This document shows, one piece after another, positions 43,259 to 53,047 of a DNA stretch of 64,000 nucleotides (positions within the stretch are counted from its first letter, which is position 1; each line of letters starts with the position of its first letter). The notes below the pieces were generated by a model. The model did no database searches. It had not been told where the DNA came from and saw only the letters and a program-made list of their open reading frames with translations. The translations under genes were made by a program, and so were the position numbers. This stretch comes from Paenibacillus sp. AN1007 (GTDB taxonomy: Bacteria > Bacillota > Bacilli > Paenibacillales > Paenibacillaceae). The stretch lies in the NCBI RefSeq assembly GCF_040702995.1, contig NZ_CP159992.1, positions 4,427,501-4,491,500 of the forward strand, read 5' to 3'.

Positions 43259-44182
43259 TTGAAACTGGAACGGTTAGTCTCAATTATCTACAAGCTGCTC
43301 AATCATGAGGTGTTATCTGCGTCTACACTTGCGGAGGAATATCAAGTATCGCCTAGAACCATTTATCGGGATATTGATGTCATCTGTGCAGCCGGATTTC
43401 CGGTCGTTTCCCATCAGGGAATGAATGGCGGATACGGCATCATGGACGGATACAAAATGGATAAAAGCCTGCTCGGTTCTTATGATGTACATGCGCTGAT
43501 TACGGTGCTTACCAGTCTCTCGACCATTTTCAACGATGCGCGTGCTCAGGGTACGATTGAACGTCTGCAGACGATTGGTGACGCGCATCAGAATCCAAGC
43601 TTGACTGTAGACCTCGATACGGGCAGGACGGAACCCGATGCTCTTCCCTATCTTCGTGAAGGCATCATGAATTCTCAGGTCGTTCAGTTTGATTACATTA
43701 ATGCCAAAAATGAACGTTCCACCCGCAGCATTGAACCCGTTCGACTGCAGTTCAAATACCGCAGCTGGTATGTGTATGGATACTGCCGAAGTCGGCAGGA
43801 TTTTCGGGAATTCCGGCTGTCGCGGATGCTGAACGTGCATCTGACAAACCGTGCTTTTGAGCCCCATGCAAATCCCTCAGATGAAGTGCTTTCCTCCACC
43901 CACGACACACTGGATTACAGGTCAGAAGTAGTCTTTCGGGTATATCCAGATGCACTCGCCGAGGCATTGGATCACTTTCAGCAGGCAGATAAACAATTTC
44001 ATGAAGATGGAAGCATGACGATGCGTATTCAGGTTCTTCAGCCTTTGAAAGCCTCATGGTTATGGTCATTTTTGCTCAGCCTAGGCAGTGGTGCAGAGGT
44101 TCTTCAACCTATAGAACTGAGAAATCTTCTGGAGACGCAGCTGCGAAATGCTCTCACACATTACGAAAGACATGATGAGTGA
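43259..44182 (+). CDS. HTH-WYL transcriptional regulator
   Basis: A 307-residue regulator of the YafY/YobV type. HTH: ASTLAEEYQVSPRTIYRDID. WYL domain from about residue 130, with VQFDYINAKNERSTRSIEPV, then FKYRSWYVYGYCRSRQDFRE and FRLSRMLNVHLTN. The start is probably TTG at 43259 (KLERLVSIIYKLLN follows, with GGTGGG upstream); a GTG seven codons earlier is the alternative. It is on the same strand as the copy 1 regulator but has its own upstream gap. A DinB gene follows, typical for such regulators that act locally, but no target is proven. Confidence 0.88.
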   Translation: MKLERLVSIIYKLLNHEVLSASTLAEEYQVSPRTIYRDIDVICAAGFPVVSHQGMNGGYGIMDGYKMDKSLLGSYDVHALITVLTSLSTIFNDARAQGTIERLQTIGDAHQNPSLTVDLDTGRTEPDALPYLREGIMNSQVVQFDYINAKNERSTRSIEPVRLQFKYRSWYVYGYCRSRQDFREFRLSRMLNVHLTNRAFEPHANPSDEVLSSTHDTLDYRSEVVFRVYPDALAEALDHFQQADKQFHEDGSMTMRIQVLQPLKASWLWSFLLSLGSGAEVLQPIELRNLLETQLRNALTHYERHDE

Positions 44183-44416
44183 TAGGCGGCATGTAATGGA
44201 TTTGGCCTTTAATGTTCAAGGAGTGTAATGCGCGGTTAAAGCTCGATGAATGGTAGAATGTGATGTTCAGTAAATGTAATGTCGAATGTAATGTTCGATA
44301 CAGATGAAGAAGAAGTATGACACGCTGTTGTCATACTTCTTTTTTTATAATCATCTCAGAAGTAAGGGAGGTACCTAACCACCCCATCATTCGCCAATAC
44401 AAAGGAGACGATGTTC

Positions 44417-44929
44417 ATGAATCATCCAGAACAAATGTATCATTATCATGTTTGGGCTTCACAGACCATTATGCAGCGTATTCAGGAGCTGCCGGCTGCT
44501 GTACTGCATCAGGAAGTGAACAGTTCCTTTCCTACCCTCGCCCATGCACTCAGCCACATGTATGCTGTAGATCAAATGTGGTATCTGGTGCTGACGGGAA
44601 CCAGCATGCCGGAAGCTTTACAAATCTGCATGCCGCGTAACGGAGAAACGTATGCGACAATGGAAGAATACGCGGACCGTTATGTACAACTATCCGATCA
44701 GTATCTTGCTTGGTTCGGTCATCAGACGGATTTAGAGCAAACGCTTCTGCTTGACAACCCCTTTGCAGGCTCACGCCACACCAGTCTTGCAGAGATCATT
44801 CTTCATCTGGTGAACCACGGAACCTATCACCGAGGAAATATATCCACCATGCTGCGTCAGTTGGGGCATGCCTCCGTTATGAACGATTACTCTAGATTTT
44901 GGTATGAGAGCTCTAATGCTGCCGTGTGA
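44417..44929 (+). CDS. DinB family protein
   Basis: A 170-residue four-helix-bundle protein of the DinB/YfiT superfamily. The metal-binding His triad is seen in ALSHMYAVDQMWY (first His) and ILHLVNHGTYHRGNISTMLR (second and third). Length is standard. Members act as metal-dependent thiol transferases or have unknown roles. The ATG at 44417 has GGAG 9 nt upstream; an ATG two codons earlier is too close to it. Confidence 0.9.
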   Translation: MNHPEQMYHYHVWASQTIMQRIQELPAAVLHQEVNSSFPTLAHALSHMYAVDQMWYLVLTGTSMPEALQICMPRNGETYATMEEYADRYVQLSDQYLAWFGHQTDLEQTLLLDNPFAGSRHTSLAEIILHLVNHGTYHRGNISTMLRQLGHASVMNDYSRFWYESSNAAV

Positions 44930-44969
44930 TCCTTCGAGACTTGAAGTGCCTGATGAAGCATGAAAGGTC

Positions 44970-45557
44970 GTGGATAAATTGAAACTCGCCCCACTTGAAA
45001 ACATACTCCCGTTTACTTCAAGAGATGAGCTAAGGCAGTGGCTGCTGGAACATGGAACAGAACAGTCCTGCTGCTGGGTTTACGTCAGTATGAAACCCTG
45101 CGTCGACACCATTTTATATCTGGATGCTGTGGAAGAAGCGTTATGCTTCGGCTGGATTGATGGTGTCAAAAAGAAAGCTTCCGATAATCGGCTGTTACAG
45201 CGGTTATCCCCCCGCAGTCGCAGAAGCTCTTGGACAGAACTCAACAAGGAACGTGTACGCCGCCTCGAAAGGCTTGGTCTTATGCAGGATGCGGGGAGAA
45301 AGACTCTTCCGGATTTGTCCCCGGAAACTTTTGTCGTCGATGCCGAAATTAAGCGAAGGCTGACGGCAGACAGACAAGTGTATGATTACTTCTTGGGGTT
45401 TCCTCACCTCTATCAGCGCGTGCGTATCGACACAATCCAGAGCGTTAAGCAGCAGCCCGCTCTCTTTCAAAGTCGGCTCGACAAGTTCATCATGCATACA
45501 AGGGATAATCAATTATACGGAAAATGGCATGATGATGGAAGATTGCTGCAGGATTAG
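44970..45557 (+). CDS. YdeI/OmdA family protein
   Basis: A 195-residue protein of the YdeI (bacteriocin-protection, OmdA) family. Its hallmark is EALCFGWIDGVKKKASDNRL followed by QRLSPRSRRSSWTELNKERV, with a C-terminal helical segment of YdeI type. The start is GTG with GAAAGG upstream. It lies 40 nt after the DinB gene and may share its transcript. Function is not known precisely. Confidence 0.88.
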   Translation: MDKLKLAPLENILPFTSRDELRQWLLEHGTEQSCCWVYVSMKPCVDTILYLDAVEEALCFGWIDGVKKKASDNRLLQRLSPRSRRSSWTELNKERVRRLERLGLMQDAGRKTLPDLSPETFVVDAEIKRRLTADRQVYDYFLGFPHLYQRVRIDTIQSVKQQPALFQSRLDKFIMHTRDNQLYGKWHDDGRLLQD

Positions 45558-45647
45558 AAACCTCGTTCCCCAATCTTCAGCCTGAAGATCCGCTCCATCT
45601 CACATCAAAAAAACACCTGCTTCACCGTTTACCCAAGAAAGATAATA

Positions 45648-45673
45648 GGCAGATACCACGATAGGTATCTGCC
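45648..45673. terminator. Perfect 10-bp hairpin between convergent genes
   Basis: GGCAGATACC / GGTATCTGCC with a 6-nt loop, between the YdeI-like and SLH genes. T-tails on both sides are weak, so its strength as terminator is doubtful. Confidence 0.5.
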
Positions 45674-45791
45674 TGTATACTTACCTTGAATTTACGGTCA
45701 GTTCAGGTGATTCTCAGGTGTACTCATACTCGCTTTACTTTACCCAACCCAATCTGCTGCTGCAGTGAACTGCCGCCTTACGCACATCCAT

Positions 45792-46715
45792 TTACTTGCC
45801 GGAAGGCTGTGCTTCAGCCGTGTAACCTGCTGGAATTTCGGCTTCTGCTGTCACTTTCGTGATGACCATGGGATACATCTTGTCCGGATCAGGCTGCACG
45901 ATTGAATATTTTACAACGGCATGTTTATCCTTCTCCAATTTGACGTCATCAATTTTTAATCCATATCCCGGATGCGGCATTTCGGCCGTCAAGGTCACTT
46001 TACTTGTTTGGTCATCCACTTCGCTGATGGTTACGGCAGGTACGATAGCCTGCTGTCCTTCACCAGGATTCGTCGGGGTTGGTTCCGTTGAACCGCCGCC
46101 ACTGTGCTGATCCACAAATTCAAGCGCATTGAAAATCATACTTGCTGCCTCCATACGGGTAAGCGGCTGATCTGGGCGGAAATTCCCGTCCTTGTCCAGT
46201 TCAATGATGTTCATATTCAGCAGATTCTGGACGGCAGATATAGCGTCCTTACTTAGTTTTTTTTCATCCTTCACTTCATTATATTTCATGATCACCGGAT
46301 AATTCCCGGTCGTATTAATCCCCTCATGCAGCAAAATAACAAATTGCTCACGTGTCATCTTGCCTTGAGGATTCACTTCTACCGGAATAGACAGACCATT
46401 CTGAGCGGCTGCCTGCACAGCATCTGCATACCAGGTGTTCGGACTGATTTTATTCTGAGGAGAAGCTTCCGCATATGCATTTTTCAATCCAAATGCGTTA
46501 ACAATGAATTGAATCCCCTGCGGCTCGGACAAAGTCATATCAGGTCGGAACAAATCTGCCGTTACTCCGTTCACAATGCCTTTTGATTTCAATGAATCGA
46601 CAACCGTTTTCTGTCCTTCATCTTTAATGTCGGAAAATGCAAATACCGAAACACCTCCCGCTGTCAGAGAAACGCAAAGTGCAAGTGCTGCGGCCAACCC
46701 TTTTTTATGTTTCAT
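45792..46715 (-). CDS. SLH-domain protein with C-terminal PrcB-like domain
   Basis: A 307-residue exported protein. The signal peptide is residues 1-25 (GLAAALALCVSLTAGGVSVF). Three SLH repeats (about 27-200) include FRPDMTLSEPQGIQFIVNAF, MTREQFVILLHEGINT and FRPDQPLTRMEAASMIFNAL. After a Ser/Gly/Pro linker, residues about 225-300 resemble the PrcB protease-associated domain (KVTLTAEMPHPGYGLKIDDV, then AVVKYSIVQPDPDKMYPMVI). It should attach to secondary wall polymer and may modulate or inhibit surface proteases. A single gene with AGGTG upstream. Confidence 0.85.
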   Translation of the reverse strand: MKHKKGLAAALALCVSLTAGGVSVFAFSDIKDEGQKTVVDSLKSKGIVNGVTADLFRPDMTLSEPQGIQFIVNAFGLKNAYAEASPQNKISPNTWYADAVQAAAQNGLSIPVEVNPQGKMTREQFVILLHEGINTTGNYPVIMKYNEVKDEKKLSKDAISAVQNLLNMNIIELDKDGNFRPDQPLTRMEAASMIFNALEFVDQHSGGGSTEPTPTNPGEGQQAIVPAVTISEVDDQTSKVTLTAEMPHPGYGLKIDDVKLEKDKHAVVKYSIVQPDPDKMYPMVITKVTAEAEIPAGYTAEAQPSGK

Positions 46716-47342
46716 TTCCTGGCACCTCCATATAATTAGGAAAACCTGTTTTTCATCTTTTCATCCCTACAGACGGGATACCCTCGCAAAATGTTTCAGT
46801 TCATTTCGCATTTGGTGAATACAATTTCATAACCATGCATATGAATTGCCATGGATGGATAACGTATCTGGATTTGTCATATCACCTGCAATAACCGCAT
46901 CTAGACTGTATGCAGCCGTTATTACATCTTTAGATCATCATTCATATTTCGGAGTATTCCCTTAACGTACCTGCTATCCACATGAGCTGACAGATCTGCT
47001 GAAACTAGTTCATCACAGCTCTATGTCTCACATCATGATTACTTCATACCTCTCCGTCTCAACGTTTGGGGACCCGACTCTTTCGGTCCGTTAGAAGCAG
47101 CACCGTTGAAAAATAACTCCATACTTCAAGGATGAGCAGGTTCATTGACAACAGCTCGCATTAGCGCGAAAATATAAATAGATCCATTTATCAGCAGACG
47201 GATAAATACCAATCAAGTTCGCATAAAGTAAGGGGGCATGACACGCTAACATGAGGTGTCTGCCCTTTTCTTGACTTATTTTGCCCAACTATGATCTCAG
47301 GGCGTTCCGAAGCTCTAACCTAAAAAAGGAGAACCCACACCT
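46716..47342. other. Intergenic region with ABC-exporter leader
   Basis: About 625 bp without a gene. Left part should hold the SLH gene promoter. A TTGACA at 47145-47150 could be the -35 of the exporter operon, though the nearest TATAAA is too far for ideal spacing. A terminator lies at 47230-47272. Confidence 0.5.
47230..47272 (+). terminator. Intrinsic terminator/attenuator before ABC exporter operon
   Basis: Stem AAGGGGGCA / TGCCCTTTT plus inner GACAC / GTGTC, then TTTTC. It stands 70 nt before the first exporter gene on the same strand, so it may be an attenuator, as known for B. subtilis bmrBCD. Confidence 0.65.
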
Positions 47343-49085
47343 ATGTCCCAAAAAGGTTTGCTGCGCGGTTATGTGTTGTCCAACTGGCCCATCTATCTGC
47401 TGGCCGTTCTTTTGATCATTGCATCCAATGTCGGTCAGGCCTCGCTACCTCGTATACTGGGCAGCTTTACGGATCAATTAATGAAAAACACACTCCAGAT
47501 GCAGACGGTGATTCGTTACAGCTTATCGCTTCTCGCCATTGCCATTGCATACAACCTGCTGTTTGGTACCGGCCAATTTATGATTATGAAGCTGGGCCGG
47601 AAGTTTGAATTTATGACACGCGAGCGGATATTCCGCAAGTTTTCCGAGCTTAGTGAGCACTATTTTTCCAAACAGGGTAACGGCAAGCTGCTTAGTTATT
47701 TTATGAACGATGTCACTTCCGTCCGTGAAGCAATTTCCAACGGGGTTACGATGATGACCAATGCCGTTTTTCTGTTAATGTCCTGCGTTGTCATGATGCT
47801 GCTCAGCGGCATTCCGCTGACACTGATTCTGATCAGTATTGTGCCTCTGCTGGGCATTCCATTCCTGGTTGTCTTTTTCGGGCCGCGGATTCGTAAGCGC
47901 TCCCGTGATGTGCAGGAGGCGCTGGCATCGATGACAGAGTCTGCCGAGGAACAGCTCGGCGGTATTCGTGTGATCAAAACATTTGCCATCGAGGATGGCG
48001 CTCGTTCACGTTTTGGCGCAACCGTTGATGATATCAAACACAAGCAGCTGCGCTTGGTTCGTCTATCTTCCCTTTTTCAGGCGACACTTCCTTTGCTCGG
48101 TGCAGTATCTCTTGTCATTTCGCTGCTGGTAGGCGGTATTCTGACGATGCAAAATTCCATTACGCTGGGCAGCTTTGTCGCCCTGACCTTGTATCTGCGC
48201 ATCATCATGGGGCCGCTTCAGCAGATTGGCAATGTCATTAACACTATGCAGCGCTCGGGAGCCTCGCTCGAAAGAGTGAATGATCTTCTCCGTGAAGAAC
48301 CTGACGTACAGGAAGTCCCTGAAGCGGAGACGCTGCAAAATATGCAGCAGATTACGATCCAAAATTTAACCTTCCATTATCCAGGCAGCTCGTCGCCCGC
48401 ACTAAAGAACATTCAGCTCCACATCCATGCGGGGCGCACCGTTGGCATTGTCGGTAAAACGGGTTCCGGCAAAAGCACACTGGTCAAGCTGCTGCTCCGT
48501 ACATATGAACCGCCAGAAGGCAGCATTTTCATCAATAACACCGATATTCGGGAATTGTCACTGGACAGTCTCAGGTCTCAGATCGCTTATGTGCCTCAGG
48601 ACGGCTTCTTATTCAGCACCACGATCCGGGATAATATTGCATTCAGTAACCGTGAAGCACCCATGGATGACGTAGAAGACAGTGCAAAACAAGCGATGAT
48701 CTATGAAAATATTGTTCGTTTCCCTGATCGTTTCGATACGCTGCTGGGAGAACGCGGACTTACATTGTCTGGTGGACAGCGGCAGCGTACGAGTCTCGCT
48801 CGCGGGTTAATTAAGCAGGCTCAGATGCTGATCCTGGATGACAGCATGAGTGCCGTAGATGCCGTTACCGAAACAGGGATTCTCCGCAGCCTGCGTAAGA
48901 TCAGCCAAGGCAAAACCACCTTGATCATCTCTCACCGTATTAGTGCAGTCCGTCATGCGGATGACATTCTTGTGCTGGATGAAGGACAGATTGTGGAACA
49001 GGGAACACATGCGGAGCTGATGGCTGCCAAAGGGTTATACGCGGCGACCTATCGTCTGCAGGAGGAGGGATTACATCATGTCTAA
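47343..49085 (+). CDS. ABC multidrug exporter half, YheI/BmrC-like
   Basis: A 580-residue half-transporter: six transmembrane helices (residues about 15-300), then a nucleotide-binding domain with Walker A GIVGKTGSGKSTLVK, signature LSGGQRQR, Walker B MLILDDSMSAVD and switch ISHRISAV. The catalytic Glu after Walker B is Asp, the mark of the degenerate subunit in heterodimeric exporters. It overlaps the second subunit gene by 8 nt. Drug export is inferred from homology to YheI/YheH. Confidence 0.92.
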   Translation: MSQKGLLRGYVLSNWPIYLLAVLLIIASNVGQASLPRILGSFTDQLMKNTLQMQTVIRYSLSLLAIAIAYNLLFGTGQFMIMKLGRKFEFMTRERIFRKFSELSEHYFSKQGNGKLLSYFMNDVTSVREAISNGVTMMTNAVFLLMSCVVMMLLSGIPLTLILISIVPLLGIPFLVVFFGPRIRKRSRDVQEALASMTESAEEQLGGIRVIKTFAIEDGARSRFGATVDDIKHKQLRLVRLSSLFQATLPLLGAVSLVISLLVGGILTMQNSITLGSFVALTLYLRIIMGPLQQIGNVINTMQRSGASLERVNDLLREEPDVQEVPEAETLQNMQQITIQNLTFHYPGSSSPALKNIQLHIHAGRTVGIVGKTGSGKSTLVKLLLRTYEPPEGSIFINNTDIRELSLDSLRSQIAYVPQDGFLFSTTIRDNIAFSNREAPMDDVEDSAKQAMIYENIVRFPDRFDTLLGERGLTLSGGQRQRTSLARGLIKQAQMLILDDSMSAVDAVTETGILRSLRKISQGKTTLIISHRISAVRHADDILVLDEGQIVEQGTHAELMAAKGLYAATYRLQEEGLHHV

Positions 49086-50976
49086 TGGGGATGGAAATCC
49101 TAAACACAAGATCAATAAAGCTGGTCGTACCGATCATTCGGACAATAACAGCAGCGATTCGGGCAGTACAGCCGTGAAATTGGAATCCTCTGCCGAGAGT
49201 CATCATAGTAAACGTGCTTCCTTTAAAGAAATGATGGGCTACGCCAAACCGCATCGCTGGGCTTTTGCAGGTATTTTTGTCTGCTCCCTGCTCGGCATAT
49301 CAGCCGATTTGCTCGAGCCTTACCTGGTGAAGATCGCCATCGATGACCATCTGGCCGTCGGTCAAACCAGCACCTTGTTCCTCGTTCAGCTTGCAGCCGT
49401 TTTTCTGGGGCTGGCTGTGGTCAGTTTTATTTTTACGTATATTCAAAATAACCTGCTCCAGCATGTCGGTCAGAGCATCGTCTCCCGCATTCGTAAGGAT
49501 TTGTTCAGACATATCTCCAAAATGTCCATGTCCTTCTTCGACCGCTTCCATATCGGCAGTCTGGTGACCAATGTGTCCAGCGATACGGAAACGATCAGCA
49601 GTTTCTTCACGCAGGTGCTGCTCAGCCTGATTCGGGACGGGATGATGCTGGTGCTCATTATCTTTTTCATGTTTCAGCTTGAGCCCATGCTCGCCAGTTA
49701 TTCGCTCATTCTTCTTCCGGTCATCGCTGTCGTGGCCGCACTGTTTCGCCGCAGACTCCGGAGTGCCTATCAAAATGCACGCACACGGCTCTCCCGTCTT
49801 ATCGCGTTTACGGCGGAAAACCTGTCGGGTATGTTCCTGATTCAAGCGTTCCACCAGGAGGAAGAGCAGAAAAAAAGATTCAAAGAACAGAACGCTCGGC
49901 ATCTGGAGGCAAACATCACACAGGCACGTTCCAATGTGATTTTTAACCGGACGTTTGACGTCCTCGGTAACGCAGCGCTCGTGATGATGGTTTGGCTCGG
50001 TGGTCGCGCCGTGCTGGGCGAGTCTTTGCAAGTCGGGGTGCTGTATGCGTTTATCAGCTACATTCGTCAGTTTTTTCAGCCGATCAACCAGATTACGATG
50101 CAGTGGAACACCTTTCAGTCCACTACGGTTTCAATGGATCGGATCTGGAACATTTTGAACACCAGACCTGAGGTTCATGATCCGTCCCCGGATCAAGCTT
50201 CTCCGCTAGAGCCACAGCAAGTGATGGGACAGATTGATTTTAATGATGTATCCTTTGGTTACCGGGCCGATCGGCCGATCATTCAACATATGAATCTGCA
50301 TCTCTACCCCGGAGAGATGGTGGGCATTGTGGGTACAACCGGTGCGGGCAAAAGCACATTGATCTCCCTGCTCAATCGGTTCTATGACGTCAATCAGGGC
50401 AGCATTCACATCGATGGCACCGATATTCGCTACATTCCGCAAGCTGTACTCCACCGGATTGTAGGTCTGATTCAACAGGAGCCTTTCCTGTTCTCGGGCA
50501 CCATTATCGATAACGTGACCATGTTCAGAGAAGATATTACGCGTGAGCAGGCGATGGAAGCCTGCCGTTTTGTAGGCGCAGATACAATGATTCAGCGTTT
50601 GCCGCAAGGATATGATACCCGTCTGTCCGAGCGGGGAAGCGGGTTATCTGCCGGGGAACGACAGCTGATCTCGTTTGCACGAATCGTTGTATTTCAGCCG
50701 CGGATTCTCATTCTGGATGAAGCCACCGCCAATCTGGACTCACACACCGAACAACTTGTACAGCATGCACTGGAGTCCGTATCCCAAGGCAGAACCACGA
50801 TTGTGATTGCACATCGCCTGTCTACAGTCATGCATGCCGACCGGATTCTGGTCATGGAACATGGTGCTGTAGTCGAGGAAGGATCACATCAGGAGCTGGT
50901 TGCGGCTCAAGGAATCTATGCGGATTTGTACCAGCATGCACAGGAAGCCGGGCAGCAGTCGAGTAAGTTAGGATGA
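49078..50976 (+). CDS. ABC multidrug exporter half, YheH/BmrD-like
   Basis: A 632-residue half-transporter with an extra hydrophilic N-terminus (about 45 residues, Asn/Ser/His-rich) before six helices and a nucleotide-binding domain: Walker A GIVGTTGAGKSTLIS, signature LSAGERQL, Walker B ILILDEATANLD, switch IAHRLSTV. It keeps the catalytic Glu but has an altered signature (LSAGE for LSGGQ), so the degenerate ATP site is made of this signature and the partner's Walker B. It forms a heterodimer with the upstream product. Confidence 0.92.
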   Translation: MSNGDGNPKHKINKAGRTDHSDNNSSDSGSTAVKLESSAESHHSKRASFKEMMGYAKPHRWAFAGIFVCSLLGISADLLEPYLVKIAIDDHLAVGQTSTLFLVQLAAVFLGLAVVSFIFTYIQNNLLQHVGQSIVSRIRKDLFRHISKMSMSFFDRFHIGSLVTNVSSDTETISSFFTQVLLSLIRDGMMLVLIIFFMFQLEPMLASYSLILLPVIAVVAALFRRRLRSAYQNARTRLSRLIAFTAENLSGMFLIQAFHQEEEQKKRFKEQNARHLEANITQARSNVIFNRTFDVLGNAALVMMVWLGGRAVLGESLQVGVLYAFISYIRQFFQPINQITMQWNTFQSTTVSMDRIWNILNTRPEVHDPSPDQASPLEPQQVMGQIDFNDVSFGYRADRPIIQHMNLHLYPGEMVGIVGTTGAGKSTLISLLNRFYDVNQGSIHIDGTDIRYIPQAVLHRIVGLIQQEPFLFSGTIIDNVTMFREDITREQAMEACRFVGADTMIQRLPQGYDTRLSERGSGLSAGERQLISFARIVVFQPRILILDEATANLDSHTEQLVQHALESVSQGRTTIVIAHRLSTVMHADRILVMEHGAVVEEGSHQELVAAQGIYADLYQHAQEAGQQSSKLG

Positions 50977-51184
50977 TTTCTTACGTGTTCGTTTTGAGCG
51001 AGGAAAGACTTGTGAACAGGACATGATACGATTAGTCATCGTAACCATAGGTTGATGCTAATTCTGCGCATCCAAAGGCCGTCTCAACACGTAAACATGA
51101 AGGTAGGCCTCACGTCATGCAAGCCGCTCTGCTCGCGCAGGCGGCATTTTACATATGGATTTGAAATGAAAGGAGGATAAGATT

Positions 51185-51700
51185 ATGTTGTCTGGAACAT
51201 CCGAGCATCAGCAGGGGGAGATTCGCTATCGCCGCATCACAGCCATCTGGAAAGCAGCACTCTGTCTCCTGTTCCTCGTTTTATGTATTCTGCTGTTAGG
51301 GGTCATCTTTTCCGGGAAGACCGAAAGTGTGGAAAAAATCTATTATCCGATGGCAGCCATACTCGGCATGTGGATGGTAGGGCCGTTTTTCTTTATGTTC
51401 CTGAACCGATCCATTCAGCGCGAAGCGGTACTTGTCTCATGGGATAAACACTCCCTCCGCGCAGGCCAGCGCGATATTCCGTGGAATCAGATTCGCAAAA
51501 TTGAGCTTGCTGCCCCTGCCCGAAGCAAATGGCAGTTGTCCGCCTCCCCCATGTACGCCTTGTATTTGAAGGACGGCACGAGAATTCATATTCATACCGA
51601 CCATCTGTTTGGAAAAAAAAAGCTGCAGGCCTCTTTGTCTATTCTCCAAAATTCGTTACAGGAACATCAAGGGCCTGATGCAGGCAGCCCATCCCCTTAG
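51185..51700 (+). CDS. Two-helix membrane protein with PH-like tail
   Basis: A 171-residue protein with two transmembrane helices (AALCLLFLVLCILLLGVIFS; MAAILGMWMVGPFFFMFLN), then a beta-rich cytoplasmic part (VLVSWDKHSLRAGQRDIPWN, then MYALYLKDGTRIHIHTDHLF) that looks like the bacterial PH-type domain of DUF5381-like proteins. Function unknown. AGGAGG precedes the ATG. Its 3' end overlaps the convergent Lrp-type gene by 4 nt. Confidence 0.7.
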   Translation: MLSGTSEHQQGEIRYRRITAIWKAALCLLFLVLCILLLGVIFSGKTESVEKIYYPMAAILGMWMVGPFFFMFLNRSIQREAVLVSWDKHSLRAGQRDIPWNQIRKIELAAPARSKWQLSASPMYALYLKDGTRIHIHTDHLFGKKKLQASLSILQNSLQEHQGPDAGSPSP

Positions 51701-52143
51701 TACCTTGACTTCTCCACTCCGATGGAGAGGTTTACTCTGTAATTGCCTAGAGGCAGCAGAGCCTCTAGGAGTTCGCCAAGCTGCTCCGTTGTTCCTGTCC
51801 GCACCTGCATCAGGTAGCAGCCCTCCCCACTTACCCGGTGGACTTCAACGATGTCCTCGCGGGCTGCCGCAAACGCACGAAAGGCGGTATGTCTGTCGCC
51901 AGAGTTCAGAAATACCGTGACAAATGCCTGCAGGCCAAGGCCGAGGCGGTCGGGGTTCCATTTTACCGTATACCCTTCAATGACTCCCAGATCCTGCAGC
52001 TTGCGAATTCTTGCCCCAACCGCCTGCCCCGTAAGATGCACTTCCTCTCCGATCTCCTTGTTCGAACGCTTGGCATCCTGAATCAAAATTCGTAAAATGC
52101 GTATATCTGTGGCGTCTATCGTTTCGTTCATGGTGTTCTGCAT
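51697..52143 (-). CDS. Lrp/AsnC family regulator
   Basis: A 148-residue regulator. The HTH is RSNKEIGEEVHLTGQAVGAR, followed by IRKLQDLGVIEGYTVKWNPD, and the ligand-binding RAM domain covers the C-terminal 80 residues (AFVTVFLNSGDRHTAFRAFA; VHRVSGEGCYLMQVRTGTTE). Start chosen at ATG 52143 with AAGGTG 6 nt upstream. It is divergent from the MBL-fold hydrolase gene, which is a likely target together with itself. Confidence 0.9.
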   Translation of the reverse strand: MQNTMNETIDATDIRILRILIQDAKRSNKEIGEEVHLTGQAVGARIRKLQDLGVIEGYTVKWNPDRLGLGLQAFVTVFLNSGDRHTAFRAFAAAREDIVEVHRVSGEGCYLMQVRTGTTEQLGELLEALLPLGNYRVNLSIGVEKSRY

Positions 52144-52261
52144 TCCTTTCACCTTGAAAATAGTCAGGCCGAATTGCATTCAACGTGTTATGTACGACGT
52201 GAATCGGGTTGTATAACATATAGGATAATACTAAGAGAGAACATAGAGGAGTGCAAACAAA

Positions 52262-53026
52262 ATGAAAATCCAATTGATTCGCCATGCCACACTGTGGCTC
52301 GAATATGGCGGCATGAACATTCTGGTCGACCCGATGCTGATGGATGCCGAGAGCATGCCCGCTTTTCAAAATACACCTAATGAGCTTCGCAACCCTAGGG
52401 TTGATCTCCCGGAAACCGAAACAGATTATCTGAATCCCGATCTGTTGATTGTGACGCATACCCATGCGGACCATTGGGATGAGGCAGCCGCGAGCCAGCT
52501 GCGCAAGGACATTCCATTGTTGTGCCAGCCAGGGGACGAGCCTATTTTCATAAAAGCTGGATTCACGAACGTGACGCCTGTGGATGCGAAGCATGAGCAT
52601 CATTCGGTGCGTTTCGCTCGCACTTCAGGTCAGCACGGCACAGGGGAAATTGGCAAACGTATGGGCAGCGTGTCAGGCTTTGTACTTGAAGCAGATGGAG
52701 AACCTCTTACTTACATTGCCGGAGATACGATCTGGTGCGAGGAGCCTGCTGCGGCTATTAAGCAGTACAATCCAGAGGTCATTGTCGTTAATGCTGGCGG
52801 TGCCCGCTTCTTACAAGGTGATCCCATCACCATGGACGGTCCGGATGTCGCTGCGGTAAAACGAGCTGCACCTTCGGCTCATCTCATCGCTGTTCATATG
52901 GATGCGATCAACCACTGCATGACAACACGTGCTGACCTAGCGGCTTATCTGGCAGCCGAAGACTTGAAAGGTCAAGTGCTCATTCCGCTGGATGGCGAAA
53001 GTTTTGAGTTTGAAGGACGAGCTTGA
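52262..53026 (+). CDS. Metallo-beta-lactamase-fold hydrolase
   Basis: A 254-residue MBL-fold protein of the UlaG-like group. The metal motif is IVTHTHADHWDEAA; further ligands are probably in TYIAGDTIW (Asp) and LIAVHMDAINHC (His). The N-terminus MKIQLIRHATLWLEYGGMNI is typical for the group. No signal peptide. Substrate unknown. It is divergent from the Lrp-family gene with about 120 bp between; TATAGGATAATAC at 52219-52231 may include its -10. Confidence 0.85.
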   Translation: MKIQLIRHATLWLEYGGMNILVDPMLMDAESMPAFQNTPNELRNPRVDLPETETDYLNPDLLIVTHTHADHWDEAAASQLRKDIPLLCQPGDEPIFIKAGFTNVTPVDAKHEHHSVRFARTSGQHGTGEIGKRMGSVSGFVLEADGEPLTYIAGDTIWCEEPAAAIKQYNPEVIVVNAGGARFLQGDPITMDGPDVAAVKRAAPSAHLIAVHMDAINHCMTTRADLAAYLAAEDLKGQVLIPLDGESFEFEGRA

Positions 53027-53047
53027 GGAGATGTTATTCGCAGCATT

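Noticed and set aside
47230..47250. Leader peptide in the exporter leader
   Set aside because: The AUG at 47238 follows its G-rich stretch by only one base and encodes three residues.
49300..50031. 243-codon minus-strand ORF
   Set aside because: Antisense to the transmembrane part of the ABC exporter gene; its His/Glu-rich product is typical of shadows.
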